Assembly (NCBI GenBank): GCA_002529455.1
Contig: NYMS01000029.1
Location: 124,001-188,000 of the forward strand
Reading direction: 5' to 3'
DNA: 64,000 nt
DNA from: Glycomyces fuscus
Lineage (GTDB): Bacteria > Actinomycetota > Actinomycetes > Streptosporangiales > Streptosporangiaceae
The position numbers were made by a program, and so were the translations under genes. Numbering within the stretch: the stretch's first letter is position 1; the number at the start of each line of letters is the position of its first letter. Below are positions 55,211 to 62,964 of this stretch, piece after piece. The notes under the pieces were generated by a model. That model was not told the DNA's origin, made no database searches, and saw only the letters and a program-made list of their open reading frames with translations.

Positions 55211-56956
55211 TCAGGTCGTCGGTGGAGCGGTCTGTACTGATCCGGTGGCGGCCGCGGCGAAGCCGAGGACGGTCGCGCCGAGACGGTGGAGGCTGTCGAG
55301 GTGGTTGCCTCCGTGGCCCGTCTCCGGGGCGCGCCACACGGTGGCGCTGCCTCCGGCACGGCTCAGCGCCTCGACGACCGCCAGGGTGTCGTCGGCGGCC
55401 ACCCGGGAGTCCTCCGCCAACACGATGCCGAGGAAGCGGGGAGGGACGGTGCCGGCGGCCAGCGACCTGGCACGGTGCAGCGGTGAGATCCGGCGCAGGT
55501 GCTCGATCCCCTCGGGGGTGTCCGAGGCCCCGAACTCGCCGGCCCACCGCCGTCCGAGCGGGTGGGCGCCCAGATTGAGCAGGTCGAGCGGCGCCGCGGT
55601 GCTGACGACGCCGGCGCACAGGTCCGGCGACCCGAGAGCGCAGCTGGTGGCCAGGACTCCGCCGTGGGAGGCGCCCGCCAGGACGAGCAGGTCGGGTCGG
55701 GTGAGCCCGGCCTCGACCAGGCCGCGTGCGACCGCGGCGAGGTCGTCGATACCGCGGCCCTTGGCGAGGCCGTGTCCGGCCCGCCGCCAGGCCGCGCCGT
55801 GCTCGCCGCCGCCCCGGACCTGCGCGATGGCGTACCGGCCACCGTGCTCGACCCACGCCGGCACGGTCGGTTCGAACACCGGCAGACTCGGCACGCCGAA
55901 GCCGCCGTAGCAGGTCAGGATCAGCGGCGCGGGGCCCTCGGCGCCGGTCGGCGAGGTGACCACGACGGGTACGCCTGTGCCGTCCTCGGCGGTGAGGACG
56001 TGCCGTTCGGTGCGTGCCGGGCTCTGCCGTCGGACGGGTGTTCCCCGGTGGGACAGCAGCTCTTCGGCGGGTACGACCCGGGGAGGGAGTACCGGGCCTT
56101 CGACGAGGACGTGGAACCGGCCGGCGTCAGCGCTCACCCCGGTCGCGACGGCCGGGGCACCCTGGTAGGTGACCTCTCGTTCGGCCGCGACCGCCCCCCG
56201 GACGAGCCGCACGATGACACTGCGGCCGGCGCGTACGCCGACGGCGACGACATCCTGGCCGAGGGCGGCGAACGAGGTGACCCGCAGGTCCGGTTCGTCC
56301 CAGCACCACCTCCGGGCCCCGTCCCCCGGGTCGAGGCCCTGAAGGCGGGCACCGTCGTCGACGACGAGGTCGTCGCCGGCGGCCAGGACCCGGGCGATGG
56401 CGGCGAACTCGGCGAGCTCGGCACCGGTGTCACGGTCGACGAGGCGGCTGGGCCGACCCGGGCGGCTCTCGGCGAGCAGACCGCGCCGCCCTCCGGGGAA
56501 GAGCCTGAGCCGGGTGTCCGGCGGCACGGCCGAGGCCGTCGACCGCCCGGTCCGCGCGTCGATGCGGACGAGGCTGCGGGAGCGGCCGGCGACCAGTTCG
56601 ACACCGGACGAGTCGTCCTCCCAGAGCATGGGGTCGTAACGGCAGCGGAACTCCGGGTAGAGCCGCAGGGCCCCGGTGGCGGTGTCCACCAGCCCCAGCG
56701 CGGCGTCCTCGTCCGCGCGTTCGGCGAGTTGGACGCAGATGGTCCTCCCGTCCGGGGAGGGAGCCATACGCAGGATGTGCCCCTCGGGCTCGATCACCGG
56801 TGAGCCGGTGTCCACCCGGTAGATCCCCTGGCGTCGGCGGCCGGGCGGCCGACTGAGCGCGAACCCGTTCTCCGGCAGGCCCGGGCGGCCGTGCCGCTCC
56901 CACCTCGCGAGCGCGGTGTCGATGGCGGGGACGGTGGGAGGGAGGGAGTCGTGCAC
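55211..56956 (-). CDS. prolyl-oligopeptidase-family (S9) serine peptidase
   Basis: 581 residues from GTG 56956, no signal peptide, so cytosolic. The N-terminal half is propeller-like; the C-terminal alpha/beta-hydrolase domain has CYGGFGVPSLPVFEP (oxyanion region), RGGGEHGAAWRRAG, nucleophile GASHGG (about residue 426), LAEDSRVAADDT (Asp) and ETGHGGNH (His). S9 enzymes cut small peptides, and some RiPP pathways use them to remove leaders or to macrocyclise. Shorter than canonical prolyl oligopeptidases (about 700). It starts 3 bases after the propeller gene and is co-transcribed with a metallophore importer, divergent from the RiPP precursor. Confidence 0.85.
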   Translation of the reverse strand: MHDSLPPTVPAIDTALARWERHGRPGLPENGFALSRPPGRRRQGIYRVDTGSPVIEPEGHILRMAPSPDGRTICVQLAERADEDAALGLVDTATGALRLYPEFRCRYDPMLWEDDSSGVELVAGRSRSLVRIDARTGRSTASAVPPDTRLRLFPGGRRGLLAESRPGRPSRLVDRDTGAELAEFAAIARVLAAGDDLVVDDGARLQGLDPGDGARRWCWDEPDLRVTSFAALGQDVVAVGVRAGRSVIVRLVRGAVAAEREVTYQGAPAVATGVSADAGRFHVLVEGPVLPPRVVPAEELLSHRGTPVRRQSPARTERHVLTAEDGTGVPVVVTSPTGAEGPAPLILTCYGGFGVPSLPVFEPTVPAWVEHGGRYAIAQVRGGGEHGAAWRRAGHGLAKGRGIDDLAAVARGLVEAGLTRPDLLVLAGASHGGVLATSCALGSPDLCAGVVSTAAPLDLLNLGAHPLGRRWAGEFGASDTPEGIEHLRRISPLHRARSLAAGTVPPRFLGIVLAEDSRVAADDTLAVVEALSRAGGSATVWRAPETGHGGNHLDSLHRLGATVLGFAAAATGSVQTAPPTT

Positions 56957-56959
56957 CGT

Positions 56960-58162
56960 TCACCGACCGACGGTGTCGATGGCGCCACCGTGCCAGTACA
57001 GGTGCCCGCCCTCGTCGAGCGCGCTGGGCACGGTGACGGTGCCGAGTCCGCCGTCGCGGAACAGGTGCAGCTGGCCGTCGCCCCCTCTGGTCACCGCGAC
57101 CGTCGTCCCCGTGGGATCGACGGCCACGGAGCGGCGCTGCGCGGGTGAGTCGCCGACCGGGTCCCAGGGCAGACGCCCGGGGGCGGGCGGGTTCGACATC
57201 GCGGGAAGCGGCGTCCGGTGCCGGACGCGCATCGACGGCTCGTCCCGCTCGATGACGGTGAGCTCGTCCCCGTCCGGGTGGATCGTGGCCACGGCGGCCC
57301 GGGTGCCGCCGAGCGCGAAGCGGAAGGCCAGTCCCCGGGGCAGCCCCAGGCAGCGCGTCCGTCCGGTGGACAGGTCGATGTCGACCAGGTGGTTCGTCCA
57401 CTCGGTCCACTCCGTCGCGGATGCGGGCCCGCCCCGGACCACGCCCACCGCACGGCCGGCGGCCGGATCCAGACGCAGGTAGTAGGCGCGTCCGGGCACC
57501 GGCCAGGCGACGGTGCCGAGCATGCGCGGCACGCCGCCGTCGATGACGAACCGCTCCAGTCCCCTGCTCGTCGCGGTCGCCGCGATGCCGGTGCGCTGGT
57601 CGACGACGTCGCCGTGTCCGTCGTCGGCGATCTCGCGGACGGTCTCACCGGTGATCCGGGGCACGTGGGGGGCGACGCCGAGGCACCGGGAGAGGGGGAA
57701 CGCCTCCAGGGCCCCGGGCTCCCTGTGGCGCAGCACGACCGCCGGTTCGCCGCCGGCCTGGTCGGGGACGACCATCACCCCGGGCTCGCCGACCCGGGAG
57801 CGGAACCGCACCGACTCCTCCCGCTCCAGGTCGACCAGGGTGACGACGTCGCTCCACGCCTCCTCGTTCGCGCCCAGCCCGCTCGTCACCACCACGTAGC
57901 GGCCCGAGGCGTCGCAGGCGAGGTGCTCGCCGGGGATGGCCGCGGGGAAGCGCCGTTCCCCGCGGGATCCCGAGACCACGAGGGCGCCGGAGCGGTCGTC
58001 GACGTAGGCCCATCCGGCGCCTCCCCCTCCGCGGCGGGGCAGCGCCAGGACCCCGGCGTGCTCGGCGAGCACCGCGTCGCCGAGCGGTCTGACGGTGCCG
58101 TCGGCGACGGCGTACGTGCGGCCCGCACGGTAGTCGGCCACGAGGAGGGTCGGAAAATCCAT
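56960..58162 (-). CDS. beta-propeller protein of the RiPP/metallophore locus
   Basis: 400 residues, cytosolic, no signal peptide. Repeated blade-like motifs (HLACDASGRYVVVTSG, RRSVAVDPTGTTVAVTRGGDGQLHLFRDGG, HLVDIDLSTGRTRCLGL, VVTLVDLEREESV). No catalytic domain follows; the sequence resembles a stand-alone S9 N-terminal propeller, and the next gene is an S9 peptidase, so the two may act together. First gene of the leftward operon; a Zur/Fur-like box lies 20 bases upstream of its ATG. Confidence 0.65.
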   Translation of the reverse strand: MDFPTLLVADYRAGRTYAVADGTVRPLGDAVLAEHAGVLALPRRGGGGAGWAYVDDRSGALVVSGSRGERRFPAAIPGEHLACDASGRYVVVTSGLGANEEAWSDVVTLVDLEREESVRFRSRVGEPGVMVVPDQAGGEPAVVLRHREPGALEAFPLSRCLGVAPHVPRITGETVREIADDGHGDVVDQRTGIAATATSRGLERFVIDGGVPRMLGTVAWPVPGRAYYLRLDPAAGRAVGVVRGGPASATEWTEWTNHLVDIDLSTGRTRCLGLPRGLAFRFALGGTRAAVATIHPDGDELTVIERDEPSMRVRHRTPLPAMSNPPAPGRLPWDPVGDSPAQRRSVAVDPTGTTVAVTRGGDGQLHLFRDGGLGTVTVPSALDEGGHLYWHGGAIDTVGR

Positions 58163-58181
58163 GGACCAAAGCTATTGGGTT

Positions 58182-58196
58182 CGATAATCGTTTTCA
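58182..58196 (-). promoter_or_regulatory. Zur/Fur-like box in divergent promoter
   Basis: Minus-strand TGAAAACGATTATCG matches 12 of 15 positions of the actinobacterial Zur-type pattern TGAAAATGATTTTCA as I recall it. It lies 20-34 bases upstream of the propeller start and about 85 bases upstream of the RiPP precursor start, so one bound repressor could silence both operons. It does not match the DtxR/IdeR iron box. AT-rich against a GC-rich background. Zinc is the first guess for the co-repressor; iron via Fur is the alternative. Confidence 0.55.
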
Positions 58197-58279
58197 AGTA
58201 GAGTGTGCCTCGTTCGTCCCCCACGAACACGTATCGGCGCGCATAACCGATGCGTCATGCCTTGAGAAGGGAATGGCCT

Positions 58280-58462
58280 GTGGACAAGCAGATCGTCGCC
58301 GAGATCGAAGAGGCCGAACAGCTGGCGCACCTGTCGGCCTCGCACTCCAACGCCCTCGTCGAGAACCCCTTCGACGTCGTCACCGAGATCGAGGAAGCCG
58401 AGCAGCTGGCGCACCTGTCGGCCTCGCACTCCAACGCCCTCGTCGAGAACCCCTTCGACTAA
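58280..58462 (+). CDS. RiPP precursor peptide with two tandem core-like repeats
   Basis: 60 residues from GTG 58280, with AAGGGA 7 bases upstream (an in-frame ATG at 58250 lacks this). After VDKQIVA come two copies of a 25-residue unit, each Glu-rich at first (EIEEAEQLA) and ending HLSASHSNALVENPFD, separated by VVT; the second ends exactly at the stop. Each unit has three Ser and two His but no Cys, so YcaO chemistry would give oxazol(in)es from Ser. Leader/core borders are inferred: either each unit has its own recognition part, or the first EIEEAEQLA is the leader. No known precursor family recognised. Confidence 0.8.
   Translation: MDKQIVAEIEEAEQLAHLSASHSNALVENPFDVVTEIEEAEQLAHLSASHSNALVENPFD
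58301..58459 (+). repeat. 84-bp-period tandem duplication in precursor gene
   Basis: Copies at 58301-58375 and 58385-58459 encode identical 25-residue units. The last 57 bases are identical in DNA; the few differences are synonymous and lie in the first third. Spacer is 9 bases (VVT). Confidence 0.9.
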
Positions 58463-58495
58463 CTCTCGTCCCCACGACGCAGTCAGTGAGAACCA

Positions 58496-58528
58496 CCCGG
58501 TCGGGCAGCCCCGCGCTGCCCGACCGGG
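58496..58528 (+). terminator. attenuator-like hairpin between precursor and modification genes
   Basis: CCCGGTCGGGCAGC, loop CCCGC, then the perfect complement (14-bp stem), followed by CCGTTT. Located 33 bases after the precursor stop and 18 bases before the next start. Such partial terminators let RiPP operons make more precursor than enzymes. Confidence 0.8.
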
Positions 58529-58546
58529 CCGTTTGAGAGGCCGGTC

Positions 58547-59437
58547 ATGCCCCCAGAACCATCCATCGCCCGTGTGCCGGAGACCGGCGCGCACGTCATC
58601 GTCGACAACGGGGGCACCGGTGTCGTACGCACCTCCTCGGGGCGCTTCCTCCGCCTCGTGTCCCCTCCGCCCGGCCTCCTGGAGGTCCTGGGCGGTGCCT
58701 CGAACGGTGACGGCGACGCCGCCGCGTACGCCGAGGCGCTTCGCGCGAGGATGTCCGCGCGCGAGGAGGAGGAAGCACAGCAGCGTTGGCCGGGTCCGCG
58801 GCGCGGGGTCGCCCTGGTCGGCGGGGGCCCGCTCGTCGACGCGGTGGCTGACGCCCTGACCGGCTGGGGCGTGGCCGTCAGCCGCCACACCGACGGCGGC
58901 TCGCTGCTCGCCGCGATGGACGGAGCGGCCGACGACCGTCGCGGGGACACCGGCACGGCGGGTTCCCGGGGAGGGGGCGTCCGGCCGTGGGGACTGGTCG
59001 TCGCGTACGCGGACTCGCCCGCCGAGCGCCTCGGGTGGGACCGGCTCGACGCGCTTCCGAACAGGGGTGTGGCCTGGCTACGCGCCTACCGCGAGGGCGA
59101 GAACTGCTTCGTCGATCCGATCTGCCTCGACGGGGACGACCCCGGATCCGAGCAGGTGTACCGGCGGCGCCTGGCCGCGAGCTTCGTTCCCCGCGAACTC
59201 GACGCCTGGCGGCACGCGGCCGCGGCCGCCGCGCCCCCCTCGGCCGCCGCACACGTACTGATGACGGGCCGGCTGCTGACCCTGGCCCTGGCCTGGGCGC
59301 AGGGGTCGGAGGCCCTGGGGAGCTACCGCGGCACCCTGTGGAAACTGGTCCCCGCCACCGGCACGATCAGCGAGCACCCGGTCCTGGCCTACGACCCGCC
59401 GCCCCCCGTCGACCGAGGGGCGCGTCGGCGGACATGA
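58547..59437 (+). CDS. E1-like/RRE partner (C-protein type) of YcaO cyclodehydratase
   Basis: 296 residues. The N-terminus (HVIVDNGGTGVVRTSSGRFL, LEVLGGASNGDGDAA) resembles the leader-binding winged-helix (RRE) part of TOMM C-proteins. The middle has a nucleotide-fold-like GVALVGGGPLVDAVADALTG, and the C-terminal third WLRAYREGENCFVDPICLDG, DDPGSEQVYRRRLA matches the E1-like region where family members keep a G-P-x-x-x-P and Cys zinc site. The zinc Cys set is absent, so catalysis would reside in YcaO. Its TGA overlaps the next ATG (ATGA). Assignment rests mainly on the neighbouring YcaO and SagB-like genes. Confidence 0.65.
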   Translation: MPPEPSIARVPETGAHVIVDNGGTGVVRTSSGRFLRLVSPPPGLLEVLGGASNGDGDAAAYAEALRARMSAREEEEAQQRWPGPRRGVALVGGGPLVDAVADALTGWGVAVSRHTDGGSLLAAMDGAADDRRGDTGTAGSRGGGVRPWGLVVAYADSPAERLGWDRLDALPNRGVAWLRAYREGENCFVDPICLDGDDPGSEQVYRRRLAASFVPRELDAWRHAAAAAAPPSAAAHVLMTGRLLTLALAWAQGSEALGSYRGTLWKLVPATGTISEHPVLAYDPPPPVDRGARRRT

Positions 59438-60432
59438 CGGTGCAGCCCGGACGCGAACACCTCTGCCGGGGCCGCGACGGCACCGCCCTGCGCGGGCTGA
59501 TGTGGGAGTGCGCGGACCCGGCGGGCCTCGTGGTGATCCGCACCCCCTACGACGCCGACCAGCACGTGTCGACGGCACGCTCATGGAACGCCCGCGGTTA
59601 CCACTGCCTCGTCCAGGACGTGCGCGGACGGTACCGGTCGGCGGGAGCCTGGTCCCCCTACACGCACGAGGAGGACGACGGCGGCCGGGTGCTCGCCCAC
59701 CTGGCCGACGAGTACGAAGGGCTGCCGCTGGTCCTCTTCGGCGCCTCGTACGCCGCGCACACCGCGCTGGAGGCCGCTCGGGCCGTGACGCGCCTCGGCG
59801 GGCCCCCGGTCTCGGCGGTCATCGCCCTCGTCCCCGCCCTCGGACTGGCCGAGACCGCGTGGGACCCCGCGGGGTCCCCGCAGATCCTGCACCGGATCGG
59901 GTGGTGGCACCAACACGGACGCCACCGGCGCTCCCAGCCCCCGCTGCCCGCGGCCGAGCTCGTCCGACGCGTCGAGCAGGCGCGCGGGCGCGGCGTGGTC
60001 GAGGCCGCCGACAGCTGGGACTGGTCGCCATCGGCGCTGGCCGGTTGGCGGCGGCTGTGGAGCGCGGAGCGCGTGGACCTGGCGTCGCGCTACGGCCGCG
60101 TCGACGTGCCGCTCCTGGTGATCAGCGGTGACGAGGACTTCTTCCACGACGACGCCCGGCGGCTCGCGCGCGGGTGGAGCGCCCCCAGCCACTTCGCCAG
60201 CGGCCCCTGGGGGCACGGTCTGGTCGGCGGCATCGCCGACCGGGCCCTGCGGGCGCGCGTCTCGGCCGCCGGCGGACTGACCCACGTCATCGACCCGTGG
60301 CTGGCGGCCCGAGGGCTGCCGGGCTCCCCCGCGGAGTGGACCGAGATCCTCACGAGCCCGTCCACGCCCCACACCCGGTCGACCCTCGATTCCGCGTCAG
60401 AGGCCTGGCGCCACGAAAGGACCGCACCTTGA
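59434..60432 (+). CDS. CocE/S15-type alpha/beta hydrolase in RiPP operon
   Basis: 332 residues. VVIRTPYDADQH and VQDVRGRYRSAGAW are typical of CocE/NonD (X-Pro dipeptidyl-peptidase S15) hydrolases; nucleophile in FGASYAAHTALEAA (GxSY), Asp in ISGDEDFF, His in GPWGHGLVGG. Cytosolic. Could cleave an ester or amide, including leader or repeat-junction cleavage of the precursor. Coupled by ATGA to the gene before it and by TTGA to YcaO after it, so it is an integral part of the pathway. Confidence 0.8.
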   Translation: MTVQPGREHLCRGRDGTALRGLMWECADPAGLVVIRTPYDADQHVSTARSWNARGYHCLVQDVRGRYRSAGAWSPYTHEEDDGGRVLAHLADEYEGLPLVLFGASYAAHTALEAARAVTRLGGPPVSAVIALVPALGLAETAWDPAGSPQILHRIGWWHQHGRHRRSQPPLPAAELVRRVEQARGRGVVEAADSWDWSPSALAGWRRLWSAERVDLASRYGRVDVPLLVISGDEDFFHDDARRLARGWSAPSHFASGPWGHGLVGGIADRALRARVSAAGGLTHVIDPWLAARGLPGSPAEWTEILTSPSTPHTRSTLDSASEAWRHERTAP

Positions 60433-61859
60433 CCCCCACCACCACCGGAGGGCACCTCCCCGGAACCGTCGAGGGCGGCGCGGCCGGCGCTGGCCGCCCC
60501 CTGCCAGTGGACGCGCTGGTCGACCCCGAATGCGGGGTCATCCGCTCCGTGCGGGCCGTGGCGCACCCCGTCGGCGCTCCCACCTCCTACATGGGGCTGA
60601 CCGCGGCCGTCGCCGACGCCCGGCAGCTCGGCGAGTGGCCGGCCGACCGCGTCTCGTTGGGCACGTCGTTCGACGACGTCGAGCAGGCCAGGATCGCCGC
60701 GATCGCCGAAGGGGTCGAGCGCTACTGCGGGAACTGGCTGCCCGCCGACCTCCCCGACGACGAACTGCGCGTCGGATCCCGGGCGGAACTGCTGGCCGCG
60801 GGCCGCCGCCCGATCGACCTGGACGACCTGCCCCTGTTCGCTCCGTGGCAGTACACCCGCGCCGGGTTCCCCTACCAGCCCCTCACCGAGGACACCCCCA
60901 CCCTGTGGGCGCGCTGCGAGGGCCCCGACGGCTCCGAGGTCTGGATGCCGGCCTCACTGGTCTACCTCAACTGGAGGCAATCGCGCTTCCGGCACCTGCC
61001 GCGCGTGCACCACCTGAACTACGCCGGGATCGCCACCGGGCAGGGGGCCGGCGACGCCAGGGACCGGGGGGTCCTGGAAATCATCGAACGCGACGCCCTC
61101 GAACTGTGGTGGCACCTGGACGGACCCACCTTCGGCATCGACCCCGCCAGCGTTCCCGGACTCGCCGACGACCTGCGCGGCAGCTCCCTGGACGTGTCCC
61201 TGGCGGTCATGCCCTCGGAGTTCGCCCCCGCCGTGGCGGCACTCGTGCACGACAGGGAACGCGGCCTGTACGCCGCGGGGTTCTCCGCCGCGCTCGACCC
61301 GGTGAGGGCTGCCCGCAAGGCCGTCCTCGAAGCCGTCCACACCTGGGTCTACACCCAGGGCTGCACCGCCGCCGACGGGTGGGTCTTCCGTGCCGTCGAA
61401 CAGGGCCTGATGGCCCGCGGCCTCTACCTCGACTTCCGTGCCGACGCCACCTACCTCGACGCCGCCGGCGCCCAGTGCGAGCACGTCGTCGACCTGGGCG
61501 CGCACGTCCAGGTCTGGCTCGACCCCCGGATCCACGGCGAGGCCCGGCGCTTCACGGCACCCGCCCTGGGAACCCGGCCGATCACCGAGGTCGAGACCGT
61601 GTCGATGGAGGACGTCTACCGGCGGCTGGCCGCTCGCGGACACCGCGTCCTCACCCGCGACCTGACGACGAGCGATGTCCGTCGCACCACGCTGCGGGTG
61701 GTGCGGAGCTTCGTCACAGGGCTCGTCCCGAACGCCCCCGCGGCCTTCGCCTACCTCGGCATGCCCCGTTTCGGGCACGCGGCCCTCGAACGGGGATGGC
61801 GCACCTCCTGGGACGGGAGCCCTACGGACCTCACCCTCGTCCCGCCCCCGCACATGTGA
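60429..61859 (+). CDS. YcaO cyclodehydratase (azoline-forming)
   Basis: 476 residues from TTG 60429, which overlaps the preceding TGA (TTGA) and has AAAGGA 8 bases upstream. Conserved YcaO ATP-binding sequence: SLGTSFDDVEQARIAAIAEG then VERY (about residues 77-100), and GVLEIIERDALELWW (about 212-226); a third motif is KAVLEAVHTW. The C-terminus is Pro-rich (LVPPPHM), as in azoline-forming YcaOs, which end in a PxPxP-type tail. It phosphorylates backbone amides to cyclise Ser/Thr/Cys residues onto the preceding carbonyl. Expected to act with the E1-like partner on the precursor's Ser residues. Confidence 0.9.
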   Translation: MTPTTTGGHLPGTVEGGAAGAGRPLPVDALVDPECGVIRSVRAVAHPVGAPTSYMGLTAAVADARQLGEWPADRVSLGTSFDDVEQARIAAIAEGVERYCGNWLPADLPDDELRVGSRAELLAAGRRPIDLDDLPLFAPWQYTRAGFPYQPLTEDTPTLWARCEGPDGSEVWMPASLVYLNWRQSRFRHLPRVHHLNYAGIATGQGAGDARDRGVLEIIERDALELWWHLDGPTFGIDPASVPGLADDLRGSSLDVSLAVMPSEFAPAVAALVHDRERGLYAAGFSAALDPVRAARKAVLEAVHTWVYTQGCTAADGWVFRAVEQGLMARGLYLDFRADATYLDAAGAQCEHVVDLGAHVQVWLDPRIHGEARRFTAPALGTRPITEVETVSMEDVYRRLAARGHRVLTRDLTTSDVRRTTLRVVRSFVTGLVPNAPAAFAYLGMPRFGHAALERGWRTSWDGSPTDLTLVPPPHM

Positions 61860-61869
61860 GGCCGCGACC

Positions 61870-62964
61870 ATGCCCCGTCCTCTCCCACCCGCCCCCTCTC
61901 CGCACGGCGCGAAGCGCGGTCCGGACGCTCCCCCGCGCCTGCCGCCCGCGCTGGCACGCGCCTTCTCGGCCGAGACACCGGGTCCGCCCCGCCCGCCCGG
62001 GCCGCGCGCCAACCCCTGGCGCCGGGCCGGAGCCGACCCGGCGGCGGTACCCGAGCGCGAACGCGCCCTGCTCGACGGCCTGTGGCGCGGCCGGGGACAC
62101 CACCGCCTGGCCGACGGGTCGGTCACCCGTATCCGCCGGCGCCCGGTGCCCTCCGCGGGGGCGGCGTACCCCGTGCACACCCACCTGGTCGTCGGTACGG
62201 GCGGGCCCCTGGAGGCGGGGAGGTACGCCTTCGACATGGAGGACGGCACGCTCTACCGGCGCGACGAGGTCCGCGAACGGAAAGCGGGCTGGCACGTCTC
62301 CGGCGCGCGAACCGGCGCCAGGGGGACCCATCTGGTCCTGACCGTGCAACCCGGACGAAGCTTCGGCCGGTACCGCCACCGGGCCTGGCCGCTGTGGATC
62401 GCGGACACCGCCTACGCCCTGGCCGCCGTGGAGTTCCTGTGCGCTCCGTCTCCCGCCGCGGTACGGCTGGGCCCCGGTCCGTGGCTGCGCGAGCTGCTCG
62501 GCGTCCCGCGCGGAGCCGAACACGGGCAGTGGCTCGCACGCGGACTCGCGCCGGAGATCCCGCTGGCCGCCGTCGAGCTGCCCGACTCCTGGTCGGTCCT
62601 CCCCGGGCGCCGGGACGCCCTGGCCGCGAGGCGTTCCCCGGCGGTCGGCGAGTTCGAGGCCGCGACGCGCTCCCACGACCCACGGACCCTGGAAGCCGCG
62701 AGGGCCTCCGGGCAGGCCTGGGTACTCGGGGCCCGGCGACTGGAGACATGGTCCATCGCGGTGGACGCGCCCGCCGCCGAGTTCACCGGGACACTGTGGC
62801 GGGCCCACCGGGCCGCGGCCGACCTGTGCTACGCGGGCGCCCTGTCCCGGCGATGGCGCTGCCGTCCGGTGTCAGGATTCGTCGCTTCGCGCGGGCGCTG
62901 GACCGTTCACGCCCTGGCGATGCTCCCCGACGAACAGAACCCCGACAAGGAGTCAGCCGCATGA
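61870..62964 (+). CDS. SagB-like FMN dehydrogenase (azoline oxidase)
   Basis: 364 residues. Nitroreductase-fold core in the second half: RRRPVPSAGAAYPVHTHLVV (the SagB/ThcOx RPS-GA-YP motif, about residue 100), LWIADTAYALAAVEFLCAP, and a C-terminal second nitroreductase-like segment (WRAHRAAADLCYAGALSRR). In related pathways it oxidises oxazolines/thiazolines to oxazoles/thiazoles with FMN. N-terminal 60 residues are Pro-rich. 10 bases after YcaO; its TGA overlaps the exporter ATG (ATGA). Confidence 0.78.
   Translation: MPRPLPPAPSPHGAKRGPDAPPRLPPALARAFSAETPGPPRPPGPRANPWRRAGADPAAVPERERALLDGLWRGRGHHRLADGSVTRIRRRPVPSAGAAYPVHTHLVVGTGGPLEAGRYAFDMEDGTLYRRDEVRERKAGWHVSGARTGARGTHLVLTVQPGRSFGRYRHRAWPLWIADTAYALAAVEFLCAPSPAAVRLGPGPWLRELLGVPRGAEHGQWLARGLAPEIPLAAVELPDSWSVLPGRRDALAARRSPAVGEFEAATRSHDPRTLEAARASGQAWVLGARRLETWSIAVDAPAAEFTGTLWRAHRAAADLCYAGALSRRWRCRPVSGFVASRGRWTVHALAMLPDEQNPDKESAA

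Noticed and set aside
52145..58162. Reading the FecCD importer as an unrelated ordinary iron-siderophore system
   Set aside because: Not fully excluded, but it is in one tight operon with the S9 and propeller genes that share the promoter region with the precursor, and the promoter box is not DtxR/IdeR-like.
58250..58279. ATG 58250 as start of the RiPP precursor
   Set aside because: No Shine-Dalgarno; GTG 58280 has AAGGGA at ideal distance and gives the compact leader.
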